Assembly (NCBI RefSeq): GCF_000313135.1
Contig: NW_004457268.1
Coordinates: forward strand, 175,830-201,440
Direction: 5' to 3'
Source of the DNA: Acanthamoeba castellanii str. Neff
Taxonomy: Eukaryota > Discosea > Longamoebia > Acanthamoebidae
Length of the DNA stretch: 25,611 bases
Shown piece by piece: positions 8,744 to 20,145 of the stretch. The notes below the pieces were generated by a model that did no database searches, had not been told where the DNA came from, and was given only the letters and a program-made list of their open reading frames with translations. Each line of letters begins with the position of its first letter. The stretch's first letter is position 1. A program made the translations under genes and the position numbers.

Positions 8744-10888
8744 AGTCGTCGTCGTCGTCGTCATCGCTTTCAGATCCGCAGCCATACACGACAAGGTGCT
8801 CGAGCAGCGGGTGCCGCAGATGGAAACGACAGCTGCCCGCTTCGTCTGCCCTGCTGCAGCTGCGCCGCCTCCTGGGCTGGTGGTGCCTGAAAAAGCCGCT
8901 GAGGGTGAGGCTGCGCAGCTGGGCCAGCTTGGGTTGGCCGCCTTCGTCGTCGCGTTCGGACAGGGCCTTCATGAGGCTCTCGTCGGGCTCGTGCTCCGCC
9001 GAGGCTGGGCCGGACGCGGTTGTGATCTCCGGGCTGTGGTCCAGGTCGAGCGAGGTCAGCCCAGAGAGGCCGTGGGTCATCGCCGCAATGAAAGCGCCCG
9101 AAAGGCAGGCACTGTGCAGCGTCAGCTTGGCCAGGCTCGACCGCCATGATCCTCCGGCGGCGGCGGTACAGTCCGGTGGCAGCAGGGCTGCCAACGATGC
9201 GACATCGTCGCAACGAAAGCCAATGAGGACGAGCTCGTTGAGGTGAGGCAGGGCTTCGAACCCGGCTGCGACCGACGCGAAGGTGAGCTGCGAGCTCGGC
9301 AGTCGGTTGTCGGCACGCCTCTCCAGCTTGTTGGCGCCAAGCTCCAGCTTGCGGAGCGCAGGGAAGGCCTGTAGGACTGGGACCAAACTGGCAGCGGGCC
9401 AGGCTTGGTCCCACAGATTCAGGCCTGTCCACGACGCAAGAGGGTTCTGTGCCGCAGCCGGCCTGCCACGGAATTGGTTGTGATTATTAATTGAGCTCAT
9501 GTTTTAGGAGGACTGTTGGGGATTGAGTGGTGCGCGTGCGCGTGCGTGAGCAGTTGATGATTTACCGAGGGGCGATGAGCTCGTTCTGCTTCTGCTTCTG
9601 CTGTTGTTGCTGCTGGGAGGTGATGCGCTGGATGAGTTCGCCAACGGCAAACCTGTCAAGACTGGGTCCTTCGATGAGCTTGGAGCCAGGCTCGCTCAGC
9701 AGGTCGACCAACGCTTTGCCGGCCGCTTCGCAGTCGACCGACACGGGGCAACCGCGCAGGGAGGTCAAGTGCTTGAGCCTGCCCGTGGCGTGCAGCTGCT
9801 CCAGCAATTCCAACGACAGTCGGCTGTTGCGGAGACTGTTGAGATTGGGCAGCTGAGCCAACATGTCGGCCGTCCAGCGCGGCATTGGCATGGATAGTTC
9901 CTGTGCCGAATTGGATGTAAGCCTGCGACCACCAACCACATGTGTGCGGTGGTGCGTGTTGCCAGGCGGTACGTCAGACTTACCTCAAGCTGAGGGCACA
10001 CATCACTGAGCACACCTATCGCTTGCTCCTTGTGCTTATAATCAAAGTGCAGCTTCAGCTTTCTGTAAAAGTAAGCATAAAAAAACAAGCAATTGGCGCA
10101 ATCAATCATGAGCAGTGATGCAAATCGAATGCATTGCTAGCAAGCAAGTACCTGAGCTTGGGAAATGCGCCCAGGTGGCGCAGACCCTGGAGCGTCACGT
10201 CGCAGTGGGAGCGGAATGAGACCTCGCCCAGGGTTTCCGCAACAGCGCTTCGACTCAGCGCCCGTAATAACTCATCACTCGCTCTGTGCATCAAGCAAAT
10301 TTTCTTTTTAGTATAATTATAATAAAAAACACACTAGTTACTATTGGACGTGGGTGGGGGTACCTTGGCGTGGCCATGGTGGTGAGGTGGTGCCACAGTG
10401 AAGCCGTTTCAATCAGCGCCTCCTCCGACAAATGCATGCACTTCCTAACATTCATTCCATTATCCACCATGGGTGTGTGGATGAGGGTGAGAAGAGTTGT
10501 TTTAGAAACTGTCAAAAAGAAGAGGATGGGGGAGTACGAGAGATCGAGGCGGTGAGTGTCATCGGTGGGGAAATGGTACGACAGGTAGCCAAGCAGGGCG
10601 AGCGTGCAGTCGTCAGTCAGCTGCCAGTGGTGCATGGCGCGTGCCACTCGCACGCACCCATCACCGCCCAGCCCACCCGCGATTGCTCTGTGCCCCCCCA
10701 CCAATGAATTAAAATACAATAGTATTTTGTATTTTAATTGCACCAATTATTTCATATGGGGGGCTGAAAGCGCACTTAGCCAGGGCCTGGTGGTGGGCAG
10801 GAGGGATGACGGTGACCAGGGTGGCCACACAAGCATCAAACAGGGTGCCCTCTGCAGCGACCACGCTCGCCACGCTTCGCCTCTTCAT
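7527..10888 (-). CDS. Leucine-rich-repeat protein
   Basis: Seven exons on the minus strand: 10888-10776, 10687-10538, 10444-10364, 10283-10152, 10062-9984, 9900-9566, 9462-7527. All junctions are GT-AG and in frame, giving 941 residues starting MKRRSVASVV. Irregular LRRs run through the protein, for example LRHLGAFPKLRKLKLHF, LQAFPALRKLELGANKL, LVLIGF, LRSLTLSGF and CPALRSLRLEP, with the spacing of RNI/AMN1-like repeats often found in F-box LRR proteins. I see no convincing F-box at the N-terminus. A polyQ/K patch lies near residue 285 and a nearly pure Asp tract near residue 540. No signal peptide, kinase or membrane segment is visible. It is likely a protein-binding scaffold; partner unknown. 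It shares a 293-base divergent promoter with the OYE gene. Confidence 0.85.
8709..8764 (-). repeat. GAC codon repeat encoding poly-Asp
   Basis: A trinucleotide run (GTC on +, GAC on -) encodes about 18 Asp interrupted by one Tyr inside LRR exon 7. Use of almost one codon only points to replication slippage rather than selection on the protein. Confidence 0.9.
10707..10739. repeat. Inverted repeat in LRR intron 1
   Basis: Perfect 11-base arms (AATTAAAATAC and GTATTTTAATT) are separated by 11 bases. The sequence is AT-only apart from the arm ends and could fold into a hairpin in DNA or pre-mRNA just upstream of the intron 1 acceptor. Confidence 0.85.
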
Positions 10889-11181
10889 CTCTCATCGCCT
10901 TGGCGGTGGAAATCTAGAATGGGCCAACGCGTCTGTTTTCGGTCAAAAAATAATAAATTTCGAATTTGTATTTTGTTTCGGAAATGTTTGCTCATTCTTT
11001 GGGAGATGTGACGGAGATACCGGGTTGCCTGTCTCCGGGTGGCCCGGCGAACAACTTGCGCCCTATCGCCGACTGCTGGCAGGGGCTACCTTTGGATAAA
11101 TAAGACGGTCCCTCGTGACTGGAGGTGTCTTTTCAACACACAGAACACTGAACACAGAAGAACCACTTACTCCTTACTCAA
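10889..11181. promoter_or_regulatory. Divergent promoter region, LRR gene / OYE gene
   Basis: These 293 bases separate two opposite start codons, so both promoters must lie in or overlap this stretch. A TATA-like GATAAATAA at 11095-11103 lies 79 bases before the OYE ATG, in a suitable place for a start site near 11130. No matching clear TATA is seen for the LRR side, only an AT-rich block at 10945-10975. Confidence 0.5.
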
Positions 11182-13053
11182 ATGGAACACAAGCAACAGA
11201 GCACAGGCGAGGAGGCGCCGACGCTGGCGCCCTTCGTGGCCCCTTGGGACGGCTATGCCGCCGAGGACCCCGGACCGGCCGCCCAGCGCGGCACGCCTCG
11301 TCACGTGCCGCACCTCTTCACGCCCCTCAAGATTCGCGACGTCACCTTCAAGAACCGCACCGTCGTCTCCCCCATGTACGTGCACTCCTTTTTATATTTC
11401 GTCTATTTATTTATTTATTATTTATTTATTTTAACAAAAATTTCCTGTTTTATTAACTAATTATGATTATTATTCACTGCAGGTGCACCTACACGTCGGT
11501 GGACGGTCTGATGAACGACTGGCACCTGACCCACCTGGGCGCCTTTGCCAAGGGCGGCGCGGGCCTGGTGGTGTTCGAGGCGTCCGGCGTGCAGGACGTG
11601 GGCCGCATCACGCCGTGGGACGCCGGCGTGTGGAAGGACGAGCACATCGCGCCGCTCAAGCGCATCGTCGACTTCGTCCACTCGCAGAAGGCCCGCGCCG
11701 GCCTCCAGATCGCCCACGCCGGACGCAAGGTGCGTTGACCCCAGACCTTGACGCGAAAGCCTGGCAACTAACGCGAGCGTCGTGTTGTGTGTGTGTGTGT
11801 GTGTGTGTGCTGTGTGTGTGTGTGTAGGCGTCCACATATCCGCCGCATTTGATCTTCCCTGCGCCCGGCGCGCCTGTGCCAGTGGACAAGGGCGGCTGGG
11901 TCCCGGTCGGCCCCTCGCCTGTACGTGCCACCACGACACGACACGACACGACACACACACCGACACGCGCTTACCAACAAACATGTCAATGAGCAGATTG
12001 CGTGGGACGACAAGTCGCCGGTTCCGCACGAGCTCACCAAGGACGAGATCCAGGCCATCGTGCAGGCCTTTGCCGACGCCGCCGTGCGGGCCGACAAGGC
12101 CGGGTTCGACGTCGTGGAGATCCACGGCGCCCACGGCTACCTCATCTCGTCGTTCAACTCGCCGCTCGCCAACCACCGCACTGATGAGTACGGCGGCAGC
12201 TTCGAGGTACGCGCACCCCTGTGTTCTGTGCAGTGTGTGCGGTTGGTGCAATGACGCTTAATAACGAGTGTGTGTCGTGTGCGTCGTGTTGTGCTGTGCT
12301 GTGCAGAACCGGACGCGGTTCGTGCTGGAAGTGGTGAGGGCGGTGCGCAAGGTGTGGCCGGCGTCGAAGCCGCTGTTCCTGCGGCTGTCGAGCTCGGATT
12401 GGGTCGAGGGCGGCACCACTGTCGAGGATACGGTCCGGCTGGCCAAGTTGGTCAAGGTCGAGGGCGTCGATCTCGTCGACTGCTCTTCCGGTGGCCAAAG
12501 GTAACACACACACACACACAACACACACGTATCTACGTCACGCACGACACTGACGGGAACAACGCCGTGCGCGCGCGCTGCCATGACACAGCCCAGCGCA
12601 GAAGATCAGCGTGGGGCCACTGTATCAGCTGCCGTTCGCCGAACAGGTCAAGCGCGAGGCTGATGTGCTTACCGGCGCCGTGGGACTCATCGTAGAGCCT
12701 GTTCAAGCCGAGGAAATCATATTCCACAAGCGTGCTGGTACGCATTCCCGGCCCACACACACACACACACACACACAACCACGCACGCACACACGACACA
12801 CGACCAACTAATGAGCGTGGTATGGTTGTGCAGACTTTGTGTTCCTCGGGCGCGAGCTGCTGCGGGATCCGTTCTGGGTGCTTCACGCGGCCAAGGAGCT
12901 CAAATACGACATCCACTGGCCCGTGCAGTACGTACTTCCGCTCGGCATTGAAACGACACGAAAAGATGTCGGCAGTGTGTCTCACACGAGTTTGCACACA
13001 GGCACGAGTGGGCGGTCAACAGGCCAGGCCCAGGCATCGCCAACCTCCCCTAA
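11182..13053 (+). CDS. Old yellow enzyme family NAD(P)H:flavin oxidoreductase
   Basis: FMN-dependent ene-reductase that reduces activated C=C bonds of enones and xenobiotics using NAD(P)H. Eight exons: 11182-11375, 11483-11729, 11828-11920, 11997-12206, 12307-12500, 12592-12737, 12834-12927, 13002-13053; 409 residues. It is closest in style to the YqjM/NADPH dehydrogenase subclass rather than yeast OYE. Marks: [21 protein letters not shown] at the barrel start, [16 protein letters not shown] (residues about 142-147), and EIHGAHGYL with His 221, His 224 and Tyr 226, matching the substrate-binding His pair and proton-donor Tyr. [19 protein letters not shown] and [11 protein letters not shown] (FMN phosphate region) follow. 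No targeting signal is seen, so it is probably cytosolic. The physiological substrate cannot be told from sequence. Confidence 0.93.
12968..13002 (+). repeat. Direct repeat copy 1 (OYE intron 7 end)
   Basis: About 34 bases starting GTCGGCAGTGTGTCTCACAC and ending GCACACAGGC recur at 13318-13352 with only one small internal difference. This copy supplies the acceptor of the last OYE intron. Confidence 0.85.
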
Positions 13054-13210
13054 GAACGTCTGCCTACACAATGACGTCGCTCTTGGCTCGCTACCGACTA
13101 GTTCAGTCTTAGCTCATAAAAATGAAGTGTTATTGTGGCAAGTGAGATCGTGGCCCCTATGAGCCGTGTCATATGCTATTTGTAGGCTTAGCTCCAGGGT
13201 CGCAGGTAGC

Positions 13211-13889
13211 CTAGTTCCTCCTCTTCTTCTCGTGCTGCTTCACCTCCTGCTCCTCCATCCATGATACTCCGGGGTGCTCGGCCAGAGACTGTCCACACAA
13301 CAGCACAACAAGTTACAGTCGGCAGTGTGTCTCACACGCGTTGCACACAGGCCTCTAGATCAACACATCTGAGTACACATGTTGGGCTTACCGTGGCGGC
13401 GTGTTGGGTGGAACGCTTGTTCTGGTGCCTGGCCTCGAAGAGGAAGTAGTTCTTGAGGTTGGCCACGGGGCCAAGGTTGATGAAGCCGTGCTGCTCGGCC
13501 ACCTCGTCGGGATTGTGTCCCTCCTCCACCTTCACCGCCCACTGCGGTTGCTGCTGCTGCTCCTCCAGTTCGTCTCCCATCACCACTGTACACGTTGCCA
13601 ATCGATTAAGTAATCGACGCTCTACTCGCTACTCGCCAACTCTTAAAAGCCGAAGAATGCCAAAGGGGGAGATGAATTGAGAGCGAATGAGAGGAAGACG
13701 CAAGTCCCTCAGGACCAGAAGTAAGACGAAGGAATTGATTTGAGCTTTAGATCAGTGGGAGATTGCATTGATGAAAGAAAAGATGAAGAGAACTGGCCAA
13801 GGAGGATTAGAGGGGGGGAGAGAAGGAGAGGTACCAATGCTAGCGAGCGCGAGACAGAGAAGGGTAATGGCGATAAGGGCGGTCTTCAT
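13211..13889 (-). CDS. Secreted stand-alone furin/kexin-type pro-domain protein
   Basis: Three exons on the minus strand: 13889-13835, 13585-13392, 13288-13211; 108 residues, all junctions in phase. Residues 1 to about 19 form a signal peptide (MKTALIAITLLCLALAS). The rest matches the S8 proprotein-convertase pro-domain from end to end: QWAVKVEEGH, AEQHGFINLGPVANLKNYF, the secondary-site-like HQNKRST, then LAEHPGVSWMEEQEV and a terminal basic KKRRN. In furin and kexin this segment folds the protease, inhibits it and is cut off after a basic site just like the one that ends this protein. Here a TAG follows at once and no catalytic domain is found downstream before the OYE gene. I infer a free inhibitor or chaperone of a convertase encoded elsewhere; a truncated gene is the alternative. 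Confidence 0.8.
13318..13352 (+). repeat. Direct repeat copy 2 (pro-domain gene intron 2)
   Basis: Second copy of the roughly 34-base repeat at 12968, 350 bases away. It lies in the same orientation on the plus strand and is therefore antisense within the pro-domain gene's intron. Confidence 0.85.
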
Positions 13890-14337
13890 GTCGTACGGTC
13901 GTAACGTTGCGTTTGGTCGTTGCCGTGGTGGAAGTGGTTGAAAAGAAATCAGGAAATGGGTGGCAAAAAAAGGGAAAAAACAGTGCACGGTGCAGTGTAT
14001 GTCAATTGCTGAGCAAAGGTGTCCTCCACGCTTCGTGACCTGGCGTGGTAATCACGCATTGTGGTGCACCGCCATTCACGGCGGTCAGTTGTTGCACTCT
14101 GGGTACAGCGGTCTGTCAGCCGCGGTAACCTCCACCAATAAAAATGGCCAAAATAATAATAAAGAAGAAAGAAGTCGCGACTTCACGCTGCACCACCGCA
14201 CAGAGCGTAGTTTTATCTGTGGCCAGAACTGATACGCTGCGGTATGCACTCACCCTAACCTTACGCTCCATCGCATCAAGATTGCAGATTGATCTTCATT
14301 TGTGTAGTTCCAAACCGATTTTTCTATAGAACAAGAG
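13890..14337. promoter_or_regulatory. Divergent promoter region, pro-domain gene / 5-oxoprolinase
   Basis: 448 bases between opposite start codons. It contains a perfect 14-base palindrome GAAGTCGCGACTTC at 14171-14184, a possible site for a dimeric regulator, beside an A/G-rich stretch. A single CCCTAACC lies at 14254. I see no clear TATA box on either side and no gene. Confidence 0.45.
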
Positions 14338-17300
14338 ATGGAGCAAGTAGTGGAGGCGGACAAGAAGTGCACATTCTCCATCGATCGTGGCGGCACATTC
14401 ACTGACATCTATGCCGAGGTACGCCCAATCTTTTTAATATATTATTATTATGATTGATGTTTTTATTTTCGTGCTTCATCAATTATCATGATTTACTTAT
14501 TAAAATAATTGGGGGCCTTCAACCTTCGCAGGTGCCAGGCGAGCCCGGCTTTAGGGTGTGCAAGCTGCTGTCGGTTGACCCCAGCAACTACGACGATGCC
14601 CCGCGCGAGGGCATCCGCCGCATCCTCGAAGAGGTACGCCGCGCACGCCACCGCACACGCCACCGCACACGCACCACCGCACACGCGCGTTGCTTCTTCT
14701 TTTATTGACGCAAGCGCACGAACGCGTACGCAGGTGACGGGCAAGTCGATCCCCAAGGACTGCGTCGACACGTCTCACATCAAGTGGATCCGCATGGGCA
14801 CCACCGTCGCCACCAACGCCCTGCTCGAACGCAAGGGCGAGCGCACGGCCCTCATCGTCACCAAGGGCTTCCGCGACGTCCTCCGCATCGGTGCGCACGC
14901 ACACGACCGCACACCACCGCACACAACGCACACGCGTAGCTGCACACACTAACAGTTAGAGTGTAGGCAACCAGTCGCGACCTGATATCTTCGATTTGAG
15001 CATGAAGAGGCCCGAGATGCTCTACGAGCAGGTGGTCGAAGTCGAGGAGCGCGTCCGTCTGGTGGGCGCCGAGTCCAACCTCCCCGCCGACTCTGCCTCT
15101 ACCGGCAGTACGCTTGCTCTTATCTCGTCGTCCTTCGCTCTTTTCTCGTTTTTCCCCCGTCCTTCGCTTTCTTGAATTGTACAGCTGATTGCTTGTGTGA
15201 CGTCTGCAGACTACGTAAAGGGCACCACGCTCGAGTGGGTCGAAATTTTGAAGAAGCCCAATCTCGAGAAGCTCGAGGCCGACCTCAAGGTCAAACCCAC
15301 GTCTTCTCATTCTCATTTTTTTTCAGCTCTCATAGAATCATTTCTTACAACCGCACACGCACCACCGCACACATCGCACACGCACACCTCGACACACATA
15401 CATGCACGCTACAGGCGGTCTACGATTCGGGCATCCGGGCGGTGGCCGTGGTGCTGATGCATTCGTACACCTTCCACGAGCACGAGGCACTGGTGGGCCA
15501 AGTGGCGGCCAAGATCGGCTTCGAGCAGATCTCGCTCTCGCACGAGGTCATGAGCATGTTCCGCATCGTCCCTCGGTAACTCTCCTTTTTTCCCTCGTTT
15601 ATTAGTATTTATATTATTTATCTGTTTATTATTATTATTTATCTTTATTACAGGTTTCATTTTAAATTTTTCTAATTACTCGGCTTGTAGAGGTTTCACG
15701 GCGACGGTGGACGCCTACTTGACGCCGCTGATCAAGCGCTACATCGAGAACTTCTCCAAGGGATTCGACGAGCACCTGACCAAGAACGTGCGCATCTCCT
15801 TCATGCGCAGCGACGGCGGACTCGCTCCCGTCGACCGCTTCCGCGGCTCCTCCTCCATTCTCTCCGGCCCCGCTGGTTCGCCCAAGCCCTTTCCCTTTCT
15901 CCCCCTTGCATTCCTCGACCATTACAGCGTGCATTCCTGACGCATTCCTAAACGTGGGATGACATTCTTCTGGGGCTGCAGGAGGTGTGGTGGGCTACGC
16001 CATGACGACCGACACCGAGGAGAAGATGCCCGCAATCGGCTTCGACATGGTACCGGCCCTCGTCATCGTTTTCTTCTTCTTCTCCTCCTCTTATCATCAC
16101 CAATGTCACTACATTTGTGTACATGGCTCACGAGGTGGTGGTGGAAACAGGGCGGTACGTCGACAGATGTGTCGCGCTATGCGGGCATCTACGAGCAGGT
16201 CTACGAGACGGTGACCGCGGGCATCACCATCCAATCGCCGCAGCTCGACATCAACACCGTGGCCGCTGGCGGCGGCTCCCGCCTCTTCTTCCGCTCGGGC
16301 CTGTTCGTCGTCGGCCCCGAGTCCGCGGGCGCGCACCCGGGTCCTGTGTGTTATCGCAAGGGCGGCTATCTGGCCATCACGGATGCCAACTTGCTGCTAG
16401 GTACGTGTCCGTGCGTGTCGTGCCATGTGCGCGCATGTCGTGTGTCGCGTGTGTCGTGTGTGCGGTGCGCTGATCGAAGGTGTTGGGTTCAGGCCGCCTG
16501 CTCCCCGAGTACTTCCCCAAGATCTTCGGTCCGACGGAGAAGGAGCCGCTCGACAAGGAGGGCACAGAGAAGGCCTTCGCCGAGCTCACCGCGCAGATCA
16601 ACCAGTGGCACGCCAAGCAGGGCGACGCCAAGCAGCTCACGCCCGACGAGGTAGCCTACGGGTTCATCCGAGTGGCCAACGAGACCATGTGCCGCCCCAT
16701 CCGCGCGCTCACCGAAGCCCGCGGCCACGACCCGGTAGCCCAGACCACCACGACCTTGACTTTGACTTGACTTTGACTCATTTTTTCTCTCTGCGCAGTC
16801 AAAGCACGTCTTGGCGTGCTTCGGCGGCGCCGGCGGCCAGCACGCGTGTGCGATCGCGCGCATGCTGGGCATGCGCCGGGTGTTCATTCACCGCTTCGCC
16901 GGTATCCTGTCTGCCTATGGCCTGGGCCTGGCCGACATGGTCGAGGAGTTCCAGGAGCCCTGCGCCCAGACCTACTCTCGCGAGAGCATGGCCGGCTACC
17001 TCACCCAGCGCATCGACGCCCTGGGCCGCAAGGCCACCGCCCGCCTCGAGGCCGTCGGCTTCGACCAGGGCTCCATCATCATCGAGGCACCACCACCCTA
17101 CAATTTGCCATACGTCATAAATGACATTTTACTGACGTCATCCTCGTGTGCGTGTGTGTGGTGTGTGTGGTGTGTGTCGCGCGCGTGTGTGTGTGTGTTG
17201 CAGCCGTACCTGGATTTGAGGTACGAGGGAACGGACACGATTCTGCGCACCAAGCAGCCGGCAGTCGGAAGCGAGTTCGAGGGCGACTACGAGGGCGCCT

Positions 17301-20104
17301 TCAAGGCCGAGTACCAGCGCGAGTACGGGTTCACCATTAAGGAGCGCGCTGTCGTTGTCGATAACATCCGCGTCCGCGCCATCGGCGTCACCGCCAACGT
17401 CAAGCGCATCCCCAAGCTCAAGCTTGACGCCCCCTTCTCCGAGAGAAAGTACCCTCCACAGCGCTGCCCCACATGTCCGCGCACCCATTCACTGTGTGTC
17501 GCGTCGCGTCGCGTCGTGTTAGGGTGGAGTACACGACGTGCTATTTCGAGGGCGGGCGGGTGAAGACGCCGGTCTACCAGCTCTCAGACCTGGGCGCCGA
17601 CGACATCGTCGTAGGTCCGGCGATCATCATCGACAAGACGAGCACGATCGTGATCGAGCCCCTGTGCAAGGCCAAGATCACCAACTGGGGCGACATCTCC
17701 ATCGAAGTCCAGTCGGCCCGCAAGGCCTCCATCGGGTACACACCGCACACACATCACCGCACACATACACTCGCACCACCGCACCACCGCACGCACCGCA
17801 GACGCACATGGTGACGTCATCAAATCGCATGCCGTGCAGGACGGATTTGGATCCGATCCAGCTGTCGCTGTTCAGCAACCGGTTCATGAGCATCGCCGAG
17901 CAGATGGGCAAGACGCTCCAGCGCACCTCCATCTCGACCAACATCAAGGAGCGCCTTGACTTCTCCTGCGCCCTCTTCGGCGTACGCCCACGCTCTCGAC
18001 CCTTCCCCCCCCCGCGTCCCATCGCGTTCTCTTTCTCATCGCACACACCGCACACGCGCACACACCACACGCGCGCGACCGCACACGCATACGTGCGCAG
18101 CCGGACGGAGGGCTTGTGGCGAACGCGCCGCACTTGCCCGTGCACTTGGGTGCGATGCAGGAGGCGGTGCGGTACCAGGTCCGCCTGCTCGGGGCCGACT
18201 GGAAGGAGGGCGAGGTCGTCGTCTCCAACCACCCGGCCGCCGGCGGCTCTCACCTCCCCGACATCACCGTCATCACCCCCGTACGGCCCTTAGGCCCACC
18301 TCCTCCACCTTCCATCGCTCCGGCCGCTGACCGTGTATCGTGCGCGTGTCGTGCTGTGTGCTGCGTGTGTCGTGTCATGTGCGGTGTGTGTCGTGTCGTG
18401 CGTGTGTTGTGTGCGGCGTGCGCAGGTGTTTAAGAACGGAAAGACTGTGTTCTTCGTGGCGAGCCGGGGCCACCACGCTGACATTGGCGGCATTTCGCCG
18501 GGTTCGATGCCGCCCTTCTCCCACACGCTGGCCGAAGAGGGCGCCTGCATCAAGTCCTTCAAGCTCGTCAAGGACGGCGTCTTCCAGGAAGAGGTATGCT
18601 TCTCTCATTTTCTCTTTCATTATTGATTTAATAATTGAATATGTGAAAATATATATTTACATTTTGTATTTCAAGTAAATCAAGCTGTCAGATTAAACAA
18701 TGATGAATATATTATATATTATATGGCAATTTTGTAAAATAGGGAATTACGGAGCTGTTGATGGCGCCGGGCAAGATGGAGAGGCAGCCGAACGAGGTGC
18801 CCTGCTCAGGTACTCGCAACCTGCGAGACAACATGTCTGATCTCAAGGCCCAGGTACACACACACCTACACATCACCACACGCACCACCGCACACGCACA
18901 CTCATCACCGCACGCGCTCATGCGGACTGTGCGTGCGTGTTTTGTCAGGTGGCGGCCAATAACAAGGGCATCCACCTGGTGGGCGAGCTGATCGAGGAGT
19001 ACGGCCTCGAAGTCGTGCAGGCCTACATGTTCCACGGTACATTCACCATAATTTTATTTGTTTTTTTATCATTTATTATTCTTTATAGGTATTATTTATT
19101 TGTTTCTATATGTAATAATTTCTAATATTTCTTATTCTTGAATTTATGTGGATGCAGTGCAAAACAACGCCGAGCAGGCGGTGCGTGAGATGCTGCGTAC
19201 GCTGTCGGAGGAGCACGGCCTGGACCCGGTCGACCACCTCTACGCCGAGGACTTCATGGACGACGGCACCCCCATCCGCCTCAAGATCACCATCGACCGC
19301 AACGACGTACGTCCCCTCTCTCGACCATCTTTTGCCCGATCTTTGGCTGATCATCGTGCGTTGGGTGGTCCAGGGCACGGCCGTCTTCGACTTTGCCGGC
19401 ACGGGCCACGAAATCTACGGTACGTGGCCCCGACGCCGGTCGCAAGTGTCGCGTGTCGTACTCACGCGTGTTGTGTGCGGTGCGTGTCGTGTGTGTCGTG
19501 CGCGCGCAAAGGTAACTTGAATGCGCCGCGTGCGGTGACGATGAGTGCCGTGATCTATTGCCTCCGGTGTCTCGTGCGACGCGAGATTCCGCTCAACCAG
19601 GGCTGTCTCAACCCCGTCAACGTCATCATTCCCGAGGTACTCTTTTGTGTGTGTGTGTGTGTGTGTGTCGTGAGTGTTGCTCACCGCACGCGCGCACGTG
19701 ACGTCGCTAGGGCTCGATTCTGGCGCCGTCCGAGGAAGCCGGCGTCGTGGGTGGCAACGTGCTCACCTCCCAGCGCGTCACCGACGTCATCCTCACCGCC
19801 TTCAAGGCCTGCGCCAATTCCCAGGTACCCTCTCTTGCGCGCGTGTGCGGTTGTGCGTGTGCGGTGGTGAGTGTGCGTGTGCGGTGAACTCATCAGTGGC
19901 TGGCCGGCCGGCAGGGCTGCATGAACAACTTCACGTTCGGTAACGAGCGGATGGGCTACTACGAGACCATCGCCGGCGGCGGTGGCGCCGGCCCAGACTG
20001 GGAGGGCGAGTCGGGCGTCCATTCGCACATGACCAACACCCGCATCACTGGTACCGCGCCCGCCCGCGCCCGCGCCCGAATCTGGGGAATGCCACGTCAT
20101 GCTG

Positions 20105-20145
<41 letters not shown>

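Noticed and set aside
8553..9149. Plus-strand open frame with a poly-Val run opposite the LRR gene
   Set aside because: Antisense shadow of the GAC repeat in a GC-rich exon; no independent evidence.
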